Virus record (IMG/VR): IMGVR_UViG_3300027747_000008
Location: 1 to 37,719 of that record
Strand: one strand, 5' to 3'
DNA length: 37,719 nucleotides
Origin: a virus
Numbering within the stretch: the first letter of the stretch is position 1; each line of letters opens with the position of its first letter. Shown one piece after another: positions 30,709 to 37,719 of the stretch. The translations under genes were made by a program, and so were the position numbers. The notes under the pieces were generated by a model. It did not search any database. It was not told the origin of the DNA and saw only the letters and a program-made list of their open reading frames with translations.

Positions 30709-32897
30709 TGTGGCATCCCTTGTGGCATAGGTTGTTGCTCTTGAGCTTCATTAGGCATCTCAGGTCCAACATCAACATCTTGGCCAGGCATCTCAGCAAT
30801 CAGGTCACCTGACGTGATCATGCCGTGCACTGTACCCAAAACAATGTCTTGAATTTGCTCAGGCGACATACTGGCTTGAACAGCTGAAATTCGTTGAGTT
30901 TCAGCTTGGTAAGCCTTGATCTCAGCCTCGTAGTCTTTGCGTTTCATGTCCTGCATTTCGATAGACTTGCCGACATTTTGGATCATCTTGTGCATTTGTT
31001 CCATCTCTTGGCCCATCGCCTGCATCTGCTGTTCAGCAGCTTGCAGCTCAGGCGATTTGTCGTCAGAAGCCAAGATTTTCGGATCAATGGTTTTCTTAAA
31101 ACGTGCGGACATTTCTTGCGCGCCTGGCCAATCCATGTTCTTGACGAACAAGTCGCCAGCCACAGACCACAGCTGCGGGTTGCCCTGCAACAATTGAGCC
31201 ATAGCTTCCAGCGCTGCTTGACGCTTGGTTGCGTAGCCTGGGCCAGTGGTAGCTACCACATCGTACTTACCAACGCTTGGATTGTAAACTTTTTCGATCA
31301 CAATGCCGTTTTCATCCATGATCTTATTGACTGGCATCGGCTGGTCAGGGTTGATCTTGGCCATTTTTGTGTCGCCATCTTCACCAATGACGCGTGCGAT
31401 GCGCTGTGTGTCGTAAATCTTGGGGATCAGGTCGATCAACTGACGCGCAATGTGACGCACGCCGCGAGCCAAGTTGTCACCGTAGTGGTATGTACCAACA
31501 TCACCCTCACGTTGGCGAGCCAAAATGGCTTTGCCGCTGCGTTCGTTTGAGCCCATGCCCAAACTGGCGTTGTACTGGCCGGTCGTTGCCTTAATGTCCT
31601 CAGCAGCGCCTGCCTTGGCTTGCAAAAGGCCGCTAGAAGCCATCGGAGGCTGTGCCCGCTGGGGTAGTGGCAACATAGTGCCTTGGCCGTCTGTAACGTC
31701 CGGATTGACCTCCAGATACGGCCAATTGTTGGTGTTAGCGGTCTTCCACTTGTCCTCGTAGCCTTCAAACTGACCGCCGTAGCCAATAAATGGCGCTTTT
31801 GGCGCCAAAGCCAGCATTTCTGCCTCTTGTGACACCCAGTAGTTGTACATCCGTTGGGCATCTTTGGCATTTCTGACAAGTCCACTTACGTACAAACGAC
31901 CGTCAACCTCAAATTCGTTGCCCACAATGCGAATCACAGGAATCCACTTGCCCGCCCACTCGCGTTCTTCAAGGATTTCGTACCCGTTGATCTTGCAATA
32001 CTTGACTTTAGGGCGTTCCGACACGCGGTTGCGCTTCGGTTTGCCGTAAATAGCACGCAATTCCTTGTCTTCGGGTGTGCCCTCGAACGCTGTAGCGTTG
32101 CCAGGGTACAAATTCAACGTGGTTTTGTCGTAGTCGATGTAATAGTAATCAGCGATGCGGATCGTGTCCTCGTTCAGCCAGTTGCTGATCGATTGATCGC
32201 CCACGCCAAGCGACTGCAAGGTCGAAACGGGCGACGCATCGGGGTACATGCGCTCGTATTCGGCCTTAGTCACGTCTTCCGTGATGAAACAATACTTAGC
32301 ATCCGCGCCAGTCGGGTCTTGGATCAGCGGGTCCATGTAAACCGAGAACGAATTGCGGATACGACCGATTTTAATGTCTTGATCGAACGTCTTGTCGTCG
32401 CAATACTCGGTCAGAAGGCGGATGTAGCCCTCCCCGTAAGCCACTTGATTCTCGCACGCTGTATCGTATGCGACATCAGCGTCAGAGATGTACTCAATGT
32501 GGCGAATCATGCCGTTGAAAATCTCTGCGACTTCCACGTCGGCGTTGTCATCGACTGGGATGACCTTGGCGCCTGGGCGATTCTGACGCTGGTCGTTCGT
32601 CACTTGACGCACGTGCTGTGGCAGCTTGTTGATCGTCAGCGTGGGCCGCGCGTTGATCGTTTGGCCCTGCACCGCGCCGCGAGTTGCCAGCACATCGGAT
32701 GGCCACTGCCATGAGTTGTCAGGCGAGCCAGCATAAAAGCGCAGGTCGTCGATTTCATCTTCGCGTGACTCCATCAGCGCAGACACCGCCATGTCCAGTC
32801 GCGCGCGGGCGACAGTCAGAATATCTGAGTCAGATTTTGCAGGTTTGCCGCCGGCAGCTACGTTTGCTGCGGCGACCATGCCGGTTGGATCAGCCAT
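30705..32897 (-). CDS. Portal protein, P22-like
   Basis: The 730-residue protein matches P22 portals (725 residues). It has DEIDDLRFYAGSPDNSWQWP near 46-65, NKLPQHVRQVTNDQRQNRPG near 89-108, a middle with ISDADVAYDTACENQVAYGE, and a long C-terminal helix and tail rich in Gln, Met and Glu (AEQQMQAMGQEMEQMHKMIQ). It forms the dodecameric DNA-entry ring, binding terminase and the gp4-like factor. Its ATG overlaps the GroES-like stop by 8 nt. Confidence 0.92.
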   Translation of the reverse strand: MADPTGMVAAANVAAGGKPAKSDSDILTVARARLDMAVSALMESREDEIDDLRFYAGSPDNSWQWPSDVLATRGAVQGQTINARPTLTINKLPQHVRQVTNDQRQNRPGAKVIPVDDNADVEVAEIFNGMIRHIEYISDADVAYDTACENQVAYGEGYIRLLTEYCDDKTFDQDIKIGRIRNSFSVYMDPLIQDPTGADAKYCFITEDVTKAEYERMYPDASPVSTLQSLGVGDQSISNWLNEDTIRIADYYYIDYDKTTLNLYPGNATAFEGTPEDKELRAIYGKPKRNRVSERPKVKYCKINGYEILEEREWAGKWIPVIRIVGNEFEVDGRLYVSGLVRNAKDAQRMYNYWVSQEAEMLALAPKAPFIGYGGQFEGYEDKWKTANTNNWPYLEVNPDVTDGQGTMLPLPQRAQPPMASSGLLQAKAGAAEDIKATTGQYNASLGMGSNERSGKAILARQREGDVGTYHYGDNLARGVRHIARQLIDLIPKIYDTQRIARVIGEDGDTKMAKINPDQPMPVNKIMDENGIVIEKVYNPSVGKYDVVATTGPGYATKRQAALEAMAQLLQGNPQLWSVAGDLFVKNMDWPGAQEMSARFKKTIDPKILASDDKSPELQAAEQQMQAMGQEMEQMHKMIQNVGKSIEMQDMKRKDYEAEIKAYQAETQRISAVQASMSPEQIQDIVLGTVHGMITSGDLIAEMPGQDVDVGPEMPNEAQEQQPMPQGMPQ

Positions 32898-33123
32898 TCA
32901 TGACTCCTAATACGTGGGGCTCGCGCATGACAACAAACTCTTTGCCGTATGAAAACTCTTGGCCCACGCCGTAGTATACGTGATCGCCCACTTTTATTTC
33001 TTTGCAGTCAGGCCCCACCGCAACCACAATGCCTGTCTCTGGCTTTTCAGTATGAGGTAGCACGAACAATTCGTGCTTCTCATAGTACGGCTCAATAATC
33101 AGGCAGTTTTGTAGCGCTTTCAT
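32890..33123 (-). CDS. GroES-like co-chaperonin (Cpn10 fold)
   Basis: The 77-residue protein has GIVVAVGPD (31-39), VGDHVYYGVGQEFSYG (45-60) and EFVVMREPHVLGVM (62-75), the strand order of the Cpn10 barrel. In residues 14-29 (YEKHELFVLPHTEKPE) a mobile-loop-like segment is present but atypical, lacking a clear hydrophobic tripeptide. Phage T4 gp31 is a known case where a phage co-chaperonin helps host GroEL fold the coat. Upstream of portal and head genes, the same role here is likely but inferred. Coupled by ATGA to the gene before it. Confidence 0.78.
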   Translation of the reverse strand: MKALQNCLIIEPYYEKHELFVLPHTEKPETGIVVAVGPDCKEIKVGDHVYYGVGQEFSYGKEFVVMREPHVLGVMNG

Positions 33124-33257
33124 TTTTTCTTCTTTTCGGCCGCACGCTTTTCGCTGTATGCGATCGCCACGCTTTGCTTAACAGGTTTGCCGGCTTTGAT
33201 TTCAGCTTTGACGTTTGATTTAAACGCTTCTTTGCTTGTGGATTTTTTGAGTGGCAT
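33120..33257 (-). CDS. Small basic protein (45 aa, DUF6496-like)
   Basis: The 45 residues begin MPLKKSTSKEAFKSNVKAEI and continue KAGKPVKQSVAIAYSEKRAA, ending in a lysine run. It matches the pattern of the small phage/bacterial DUF6496-like family (K.NI..L...G.P..QA.AIA). It is basic and probably nucleic-acid or capsid associated, function unknown. The stop overlaps the GroES-like ATG. Confidence 0.75.
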   Translation of the reverse strand: MPLKKSTSKEAFKSNVKAEIKAGKPVKQSVAIAYSEKRAAEKKKK

Positions 33258-33258
33258 G

Positions 33259-33420
33259 TTACTTCTTCTTCGCAGTTTTGGCAGAGTCTTTAAAATCTTT
33301 GGCAGTTGGAGCGCCTTTAGAACCTGGCGCGCGCATCTTCTCTACTGGCTTGCCAGCAGCTTTTTCAGCCTTGATGCGCTCTTGCTTTTTGTGAATGTTA
33401 GCGTACAGTCCAGGTTTCAT
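33259..33420 (-). CDS. Small basic conserved phage protein (53 aa)
   Basis: The ATG overlaps the terminase stop (ATGA). The 53 residues start MKPGLYANIHKKQERIKAEK, contain MRAPGSKGAPTAKDFKDSAK and end KKK. I know this MKPGLYANI...KGAPTA pattern from many phage structural regions, where function is unknown. Very basic. Confidence 0.75.
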   Translation of the reverse strand: MKPGLYANIHKKQERIKAEKAAGKPVEKMRAPGSKGAPTAKDFKDSAKTAKKK

Positions 33421-34940
33421 GATCCCATCCAACCAGTTGACACCATGCCACGGTCCGAGACTACGCGGCGTTTGGGTTCAGTATACTCCCTGTGAGCTAC
33501 AGGGAAAGCAAAAGTCACGCAGATCGCATCCGCCGCATCTGGCGACGCAAGTCCGCGTGCTTTCATGTCCTTTTTAGATTCTAGAAAAATAGTTCCACGT
33601 GAATCAGGCTTCATCATAGGCGAAATCAAATCTGTTTTCAAGAACCTATCTTTAGGGATGCTGGCCGTCTTGAGCCATTCCTTCATTTTGCCCCACATCT
33701 CAGCCCGTTTATTGCCGTACATGATCGGCTGCGCGGACTTATTGCCGAAGTTCACCCCTTTGACCTTGTAGCGCTGTTCCTTCAGCCGGTCCACGATGCC
33801 AGCACCCAGTCCACCCTCGTCGATCACCACCAGCGCCGGCTTGAACTCCTCAATTGCCTCAATGATGTGCCCCACCACGGTCATGGTGTCGTCGCCTCTG
33901 TGCCGGTCGATCCGTACAATGTCCCTGCCCTGCCTGATAGCGATCACCGTAGCATCCGCCCCGAACCGTGCGGGGTCCACGCCGATGATGATGGGCGCCG
34001 ACTGGTCCTTGTACTTCTCGCGTGCCATAGCGTCGTCCACCACGCCTGACGAAATGAATTGGTCATCTCCCGCGTTGGGAAACTCACCGTATACCTCGAC
34101 GTGCGCTTGCGCTGAGTCAGCGCCGTATTCGTCGATGATCTGCTGGTAGACCTGCTTGTCGGTCCCCTCAACCGTGCGGGCGTCCACGACCTTGGTCCGC
34201 CAGAACTCCCGCTTGCTGTGAAACGTTTCGTAGAAGTACCCCGTGTTGCGGCGCGGGTTGCTAAACGCCAACCAGAAACGGTTGGGCGTGTTCTCAGTAA
34301 AGAAGCCGCTTGTCACCGACCAGATGCCGTCGTCGATACCCGACGCTTCATCGAAGATCACCATCACACCGTCGTAGTTGTGCACACCCGCGTAAGCGTC
34401 AGGATTCTCAGCTGACCACAGCCGGCCTTCGACGCCCCAGTATCTGGTGCCCTTCTTCAAATCCCGCTCAACCAGTTCCGTCAACCACTTGGCCGGCATG
34501 AGTCGCGTCGCTGAAACTTCAAACCAGTGGCTGTTCAGCGACATCGCCAGCCACTTAGTAATCTCCGCCCATGTGACCGAGCGGAGCTGGGCCTCACTGT
34601 TAGCCGAGATGATGGTCGTCGAGCCGATGCGTGTCGTCAGCATCCAGATAGTCAGCCAGCTGACCAGTGCCGACTTGCCGATACCACGACCAGACGAGAT
34701 GGCTTCACGCAGTGTGTCGAAATCAATTTTTCCGCGATTAGTTTTAATGTGCTCCGCCAAATCTTGCAGTACTTCGCGCTGCCACTTGCGCGGTCCTGTG
34801 AAGTGTTCCAGTGGCGTTCCAGGCGTGCCCCAAGGAAACGCATAAAGTACAAACGCCAGCGGGTTGTCCTTGATCGCCGGCGCCCACAGTCGAGCCATCA
34901 GCTCTTGTTCGTCTTCAGCCGAGTAAATTGTTGTTTGCAT
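33417..34940 (-). CDS. Terminase large subunit
   Basis: The 507-residue packaging motor has Walker A SSGRGIGKS (82-90), Walker B VMVIFDEAS (192-200) and a RNase H-like nuclease domain with GVDPARFGADAT (320-331; Asp322), VVIDEGG (371-377; Asp374) and SPDAADA (466-472). It cuts and pumps DNA through the portal. Length and order match P22 gp2 (499 residues), a headful-packaging enzyme, and a circularly permuted contig fits that. It overlaps the small-subunit gene by 26 nt. Confidence 0.93.
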   Translation of the reverse strand: MQTTIYSAEDEQELMARLWAPAIKDNPLAFVLYAFPWGTPGTPLEHFTGPRKWQREVLQDLAEHIKTNRGKIDFDTLREAISSGRGIGKSALVSWLTIWMLTTRIGSTTIISANSEAQLRSVTWAEITKWLAMSLNSHWFEVSATRLMPAKWLTELVERDLKKGTRYWGVEGRLWSAENPDAYAGVHNYDGVMVIFDEASGIDDGIWSVTSGFFTENTPNRFWLAFSNPRRNTGYFYETFHSKREFWRTKVVDARTVEGTDKQVYQQIIDEYGADSAQAHVEVYGEFPNAGDDQFISSGVVDDAMAREKYKDQSAPIIIGVDPARFGADATVIAIRQGRDIVRIDRHRGDDTMTVVGHIIEAIEEFKPALVVIDEGGLGAGIVDRLKEQRYKVKGVNFGNKSAQPIMYGNKRAEMWGKMKEWLKTASIPKDRFLKTDLISPMMKPDSRGTIFLESKKDMKARGLASPDAADAICVTFAFPVAHREYTEPKRRVVSDRGMVSTGWMGS

Positions 34941-35361
34941 GCTGTGGCGCTGAACGCGCTGGTAGTGTCTCGGCTTCGATGAACTCTAAGGCGCGCTCAT
35001 TAGCGGCTTGCAGGGCGGACGTGATGGAGATGCGTTGGTCGACCTCGACGGAGATGGCTTGCTTGGCCACCCAGCCGTGTTGGTGCTTTAAGATTTCCAA
35101 GGCCGCTTTGGCGTCGCCTTCCAGCGCAGCTTTGTGCATTACTTCTGACAGCTGGCGCTCGCCGTCTGCGCGTCCTTTTTGTTCGGCCATCTCGGCGACA
35201 GGATCAAGGACGCACAGCTGACGGTATTCGGCAGGAAGCATGCCGGAAGCTAAAGCAAGGGTATCGCCCTTAAGCCCGAGCTTGGCGGCGTCGTAGATGG
35301 CGTTAAGTCGTGCCTCGGTGGCTTTGACTTCGCGGATGGTAAGCGGTAGCGATTGAAACAT
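34915..35361 (-). CDS. Terminase small subunit
   Basis: The 148-residue protein starts at ATG 35361 after GGGGAACAC; a longer frame to 35403 overlaps the promoter. An HTH-like segment (GDTLALASGMLPAEYRQL, about 45-62) is followed by an acidic helical oligomerisation part (MAEQKGRADGERQLSEVMHK) and IEVLKHQHGW-type sequence. It should recognise the packaging site. It is the first gene of the late unit, directly beside the repeat-rich non-coding region. Confidence 0.78.
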   Translation of the reverse strand: MFQSLPLTIREVKATEARLNAIYDAAKLGLKGDTLALASGMLPAEYRQLCVLDPVAEMAEQKGRADGERQLSEVMHKAALEGDAKAALEILKHQHGWVAKQAISVEVDQRISITSALQAANERALEFIEAETLPARSAPQHANNNLLG

Positions 35362-35392
35362 GTGTTCCCCGTGCCGGTGGCAAGTGGGGGTG

Positions 35393-35398
35393 AGTATA
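35393..35398 (-). promoter_or_regulatory. Candidate late promoter -10 box
   Basis: On the bottom strand TATACT lies about 30 nt before the small terminase ATG. Upstream are A/T tracts (35401-35425) but no good -35, so the promoter may depend on an activator or UP-like tract. It is the only candidate seen for the whole 23.6-kb leftward unit. Confidence 0.4.
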
Positions 35399-35488
35399 TA
35401 CAAAAAATTTAAAAAATAAAAATTTCTTGCAGACGCTCCGTAACCTTAGGCCCATTGCCGTCGGCCCTACCCACCCCCCTCAAAGGCA

Positions 35489-35508
35489 TAGGGTTTACCC
35501 TGTTGGCA
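35489..35508. repeat. 20-bp direct repeat, copy 1
   Basis: TAGGGTTTACCCTGTTGGCA occurs here and again at 35654-35673. It includes the near-palindrome GGGTTTACCC and its end overlaps the start of the 40-bp repeat. Confidence 0.9.
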
Positions 35509-35540
35509 ATGTAAGTCATGGTTTTTTGGCCGTAAGTTTC
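35501..35540. repeat. 40-bp direct repeat, copy 1
   Basis: The 40 bases from TGTTGGCAATG to GTAAGTTTC recur exactly at 35600-35639, 99 bp later. Each copy contains one GTAAGTCAT and one related GTAAGTTTC. Confidence 0.95.
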
Positions 35541-35599
35541 GTGTAAGGTGGTTGTTGGCTATTTGACCGCCAACATTCAGTTGGTTGCCGCGTGCTATT

Positions 35600-35639
35600 T
35601 GTTGGCAATGTAAGTCATGGTTTTTTGGCCGTAAGTTTC
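35600..35639. repeat. 40-bp direct repeat, copy 2
   Basis: Identical to 35501-35540. The flanks differ on both sides, so the unit is exactly 40 bp. Confidence 0.95.
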
Positions 35640-35653
35640 ACGTCAGTTTATAT

Positions 35654-35673
35654 TAGGGTTTACCCTGTTGGCA
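35654..35673. repeat. 20-bp direct repeat, copy 2
   Basis: Identical to 35489-35508. Here it is followed by CTTTGTG instead of the rest of the 40-bp unit, so the two repeats are partly nested. Confidence 0.9.
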
Positions 35674-35983
35674 CTTTGTGTAGGTCATCAAATGACTTAC
35701 GCGCTAGACCGCATGGGCATTGGGTTTGAGCCCTTTTTGGCTGATTTTGGACAAAAACTGAAATCGCTGGCTGCGTCCGTGCTACTTACACTAGGTGTGG
35801 TATATAAACAACACATTTATGAATTTTCTTTATGAACTATTTTTTAACTTACATGACTTACAAAACACCAAAAACCCAGTATTCATGCGGCTTCCCGCGT
35901 AAGTCATTTACGCCCGCGCTCATAGCCCACAATCCGCCAACATAGCCAACACACCTTAGGGTATGTCCTATGTAAAATAATAC

Positions 35984-36011
35984 TTGACAGTGTAAAAGAA
36001 TCATGTACACT
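35984..36011 (+). promoter_or_regulatory. Strong rightward sigma-70 promoter
   Basis: TTGACA (35984-35989, perfect) and TACACT (36006-36011) are 16 nt apart, with the first gene's ATG 31 nt after the -10. TGTACACT around the -10 is identical to the leftward replication promoter at 7219-7247, suggesting shared timing or control. Confidence 0.8.
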
Positions 36012-36042
36012 ACATACATCAACCAACCACTAGGAGTAAATT

Positions 36043-36237
36043 ATGAAGTTTGCATTTATCCCCAAAGCCCAATATCGCATTGGGCAAATTATCAAAGTGC
36101 ACGGGAAATCCATGCGCGTTGAAAGCTACACGCACACGGGTAAAAACGTAATTGTGCACACGCTTGAGGGCGCACCTAAGTTTCAGCGCATTGTGTGCGT
36201 GTGTACTGATTCAACAATTGAGGGAGTGACAGCATGA
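36043..36237 (+). CDS. Small basic beta protein, first early gene (64 aa)
   Basis: TAGGAG precedes the ATG. The 64 residues (MKFAFIPKAQYRIGQIIKVH, then GKSMRVESYTHTG) look like a small beta barrel. The next gene has a similar RxG...RV...G..I.V pattern, so the two may be distant paralogues. As first gene after a strong promoter it is a candidate host-takeover protein; no function can be read. Coupled by ATGA to the next gene. Confidence 0.75.
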   Translation: MKFAFIPKAQYRIGQIIKVHGKSMRVESYTHTGKNVIVHTLEGAPKFQRIVCVCTDSTIEGVTA

Positions 36238-36377
36238 AAATTGGTAACTACATCACAACCACTATCTATGGCCGCGCTGTCCGCGTATTGGTCTTGGCTA
36301 TCCATCGCGGTGGCGCGATTGACGTCCAACGCGCGGACGGTCGCTGCTTCCGCGTGTCGGGGGTGTCACATGTTTAA
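36234..36377 (+). CDS. Small beta protein (47 aa)
   Basis: ATG 36234 overlaps the upstream stop. The 47 residues (MKIGNYITTTIYGRAVRVLV, then GGAIDVQRADGRCFRVSGV) resemble the preceding protein in strand pattern. The last 8 nt overlap the following frame. Function unknown. Confidence 0.65.
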   Translation: MKIGNYITTTIYGRAVRVLVLAIHRGGAIDVQRADGRCFRVSGVSHV

Positions 36378-36474
36378 TTTTTTAGTTCTCGCCGCCCGCG
36401 CGGTTGCGTTTCTCACTTGTTGCGCTGTCGCTGTCGCGGCAATGCTTGATTACTTCGACGTTCTTGTTAAATAA
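36370..36474 (+). CDS. Small membrane protein (34 aa)
   Basis: ATG 36370 lies within the end of the preceding gene, after GGGGTGT. The 34 residues (MFNFLVLAARAVAFLTCCAV, then AVAAML) form one hydrophobic span with an acidic tail (DYFDVLVK). Plausible inner-membrane peptide; function unknown. Confidence 0.55.
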   Translation: MFNFLVLAARAVAFLTCCAVAVAAMLDYFDVLVK

Positions 36475-36485
36475 AGGAAAACATC

Positions 36486-36785
36486 ATGACAGACACAAAA
36501 TATAACGGTTGGACAAACTACTCCACTTGGCGCGTTCAGTTGGAAGTCATAGACGGGTTAGAGCCCGAATACTTTGACTTAGAAGAGGGCGAGGCCATGA
36601 CATTGGTTGACGTACACGAACTGGCGGACGCAATGCAAAGCTATGCGGAGGAAGTCATTTTCAGCGGCTTAGGGTATGACGAGCGCCGCCCGTCTAATCT
36701 TATGGAAGATTACGCGCGCGCTTTTCTGTCGGACGTGAATTGGTACGAAATCGCGCTTCACTTTGTAAACAACTTTAAGGGGTAA
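36486..36785 (+). CDS. DUF7249-like early protein (99 aa)
   Basis: AAAGGA precedes the ATG. The 99 residues contain YNGWTNYSTWRVQLEVIDGL (5-24), a signature I recognise from small early proteins of many phages and plasmids (DUF7249-like), then an acidic helical body with YDERRPSNLMEDYARAFL and a WYEIALHFV end. Function unknown. Confidence 0.78.
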   Translation: MTDTKYNGWTNYSTWRVQLEVIDGLEPEYFDLEEGEAMTLVDVHELADAMQSYAEEVIFSGLGYDERRPSNLMEDYARAFLSDVNWYEIALHFVNNFKG

Positions 36786-36788
36786 AAC

Positions 36789-37025
36789 ATGATTAACGAT
36801 AAATGGAAAATTTTTGCTTTACAACACGTCCTTAATGACTACACGGGAAGCGGCGTTGAGTTGTTTGACAAACTTGCCGCCGCTGAATATGGGGAATCTG
36901 ATGCCATATTTGAAGATTTCGCCGTCATTGTTTGGTCAGTTCTTGATTACCAAAGCGCTGATGATATTGCTGAATTTATTATCCAACTTGCAACTAAAGC
37001 CCAACAAACAGAGGAAACACCATGA
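36789..37025 (+). CDS. Small acidic hypothetical protein (78 aa)
   Basis: AAGGGG precedes the ATG. The protein is acidic and helical (MINDKWKIFALQHVLNDYTG, AIFEDFAVIVWSVLDYQSAD). No motif recognised. Its stop overlaps the next ATG. Confidence 0.7.
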   Translation: MINDKWKIFALQHVLNDYTGSGVELFDKLAAAEYGESDAIFEDFAVIVWSVLDYQSADDIAEFIIQLATKAQQTEETP

Positions 37026-37519
37026 TCGAATTCACACACGCCACAACTCTCTACACTGTCAAACCTGAAAACGCTCAGGTTTATCGCGACACACTCGCAA
37101 AGCCTAAAAAACACAAAATTGAAGCGTTAAGTAGCGTTAACCTTAAACGCGCGTATCCTGAGTTTTTTTCGGGCATGAGCACCGCTGAGTATGTTGCCGC
37201 GTTTGCGGGCTTAAATAGCCGCTTGATGCACCACGGCATTGAGCACAGCTGCCCGAACTATCACAACCCCGCGCCTATGCTTGACGCATCATTCCCTGAA
37301 TGTGTAGAGGATGAAAATCCCGATTACGTTTACGAACCTAAAAAAGTCAAAAAATCAACGGCTCAGCAGTTGGCAGACGCTGACAATAAACTCGACGCGG
37401 CTTACGCACGCATTGACGCATTAGACAATCAAGTCAAAACGTATCGCGCCGCGCTTATGGCTTTGGAGGCCGAGGTAAGCCCCGCCATGCGCGACTTCAT
37501 CCGCGAGGTGCTGGAATGA
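37022..37519 (+). CDS. Hypothetical early protein with C-terminal coiled coil (165 aa)
   Basis: ATG 37022 overlaps the upstream stop and follows GAGGAAACACC. The N-terminal part has STAEYVAAFAGLNSRLMHHG and ENPDYVYEPKK. From about residue 112 a long heptad-type helix runs (QQLADADNKLDAAYARIDAL), suggesting oligomerisation. Two cysteines (80 and 95) are too far apart for a zinc finger. Coupled to the next gene by ATGA. Confidence 0.75.
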   Translation: MIEFTHATTLYTVKPENAQVYRDTLAKPKKHKIEALSSVNLKRAYPEFFSGMSTAEYVAAFAGLNSRLMHHGIEHSCPNYHNPAPMLDASFPECVEDENPDYVYEPKKVKKSTAQQLADADNKLDAAYARIDALDNQVKTYRAALMALEAEVSPAMRDFIREVLE

Positions 37520-37704
37520 ACTTAAAACTTGAGGGCATAGAACTAGATTGCCATTTCGACTACACCGCGCCAGAGCCCGAGAACGGCATCCAAGAGCGCG
37601 CCGATCTGGTTGCAGCGTTTATCGGCGACGTTGATATAAGCCCGCTGCTGTCGTTCGATCAACTGTCCGAGCTGGAGGCCATGTGCTTGTCGCGGTCTTA
37701 TTAG
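37516..37704 (+). CDS. Small acidic hypothetical protein (62 aa)
   Basis: The ATG overlaps the preceding stop. The acidic 62 residues start MNLKLEGIELDCHFDYTAPE and contain DLVAAFIGDVDISPLLS. Its 3' end is duplicated at 1-112 because of the contig overlap. In the circular genome it continues into the tiny frames at 91-239. Confidence 0.75.
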   Translation: MNLKLEGIELDCHFDYTAPEPENGIQERADLVAAFIGDVDISPLLSFDQLSELEAMCLSRSY

Positions 37705-37719
37705 CCGCGCTGCTGGCCA
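37593..37719. repeat. Right copy of the 127-bp terminal direct repeat
   Basis: Identical to bases 1-127. Joining the ends here gives a 37,592-bp circle and an uninterrupted rightward unit from 36043 to the terminator at 240-265. Confidence 0.95.

Larger units (their letters stand above)
35511..35907. repeat. Five GTAAGTCAT iterons in both orientations
   Basis: Exact copies lie at 35511-35519 (+), 35610-35618 (+), 35692-35700 (-), 35853-35861 (-) and 35899-35907 (+). Related GTAAGTTT and AACTTAC copies lie between them. The mixed orientation and uneven spacing suggest protein-binding sites rather than plain duplication. Confidence 0.85.
35404..36042. other. Non-coding repeat-rich region, candidate replication origin or packaging locus
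   Basis: No supported gene lies in these 639 bp between the divergent late and early units. It holds a 40-bp exact repeat, a 20-bp repeat, five copies of the 9-mer GTAAGTCAT in both orientations, a GCGTAA-GTCAT-TTACGC hairpin (35897-35913) and an A/T-rich stretch (about 35803-35870). Iterated sites next to an A/T-rich stretch are typical of replication origins; closeness to the small terminase would also suit a packaging site. Confidence 0.65.

Noticed and set aside
31854-32714. Open 286-codon top-strand frame opposite the portal gene
   Set aside because: Antisense shadow of the portal gene, with low-complexity composition and no translation signal.
35489-35907. CRISPR array
   Set aside because: The repeats are few, of different lengths, in both orientations and without regular spacers, and no cas genes accompany them; the Cas4-like protein is a phage replication-type nuclease.
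1-37719. tRNA genes, integrase, repressor or attachment site
   Set aside because: I saw no cloverleaf-type sequence, recombinase motifs or CI/Cro-type repressor; a dedicated tRNA scan could still find a cryptic one.

Overview
The window is a complete, circularly permuted genome of a short-tailed (podovirus-type) double-stranded DNA phage. The first 127 bases recur exactly as the last 127, so the unique genome is 37,592 bp. The virion genes follow the order of Salmonella phage P22: small and large terminase, portal, scaffold, coat, gp4-like and gp10-like tail-tube proteins, a needle-like protein, then three DNA-ejection proteins. The replication genes are not P22-like. They comprise a primase-helicase, a family A DNA polymerase, a Cas4-like nuclease, an SNF2 helicase and a VRR-NUC nuclease. 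There is no RNA polymerase, integrase or repressor, so a lytic phage using host sigma-70 promoters is the simplest reading. AAGGAG ribosome sites, consensus-like promoters and small proteins ending in an ARAIEAAHGI motif suggest a proteobacterial, probably betaproteobacterial, host. That host call is inference.

The genome has four transcription units, built from two divergent start regions and two convergent terminators. From 7192-7274, a leftward unit runs to 269 and carries the replication genes: Cas4-like nuclease, a probable accessory protein, a cytosine-methyltransferase-like protein, DNA polymerase, a frameshifted small gene and the primase-helicase. A rightward unit from the same region runs to 11739. 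It carries VRR-NUC, the SNF2 helicase and twelve small, mostly ATGA-overlapped genes, two of them tiny membrane peptides. From 35404-36042, a rightward unit of small early-type genes runs through the contig end to about 239. A leftward late unit of about 23.6 kb runs from 35361 to 11765 and holds packaging, head, tail, ejection and lysis genes. It ends with an acetyltransferase, a phosphoesterase and a small acidic protein.

Several parts deserve attention. The 640-bp non-coding region at 35404-36042 has a 40-bp exact direct repeat and five copies of GTAAGTCAT in both orientations, and is a candidate origin or packaging locus. An HNH endonuclease gene sits between scaffold and coat, with its ribosome site inside a 10-bp perfect inverted repeat. 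Three terminator hairpins with UNCG-type loops lie after the coat gene and after each of the next two genes, forming an apparent step-down expression ladder. The late unit also encodes a GroES-like co-chaperonin, a Dps/ferritin-like protein, a HEGQH mini-metalloprotease-like protein and a repeat-built tail fibre placed among the head genes. An 8-C tract at 2892-2899 breaks a gene that is otherwise coupled to the DNA polymerase.
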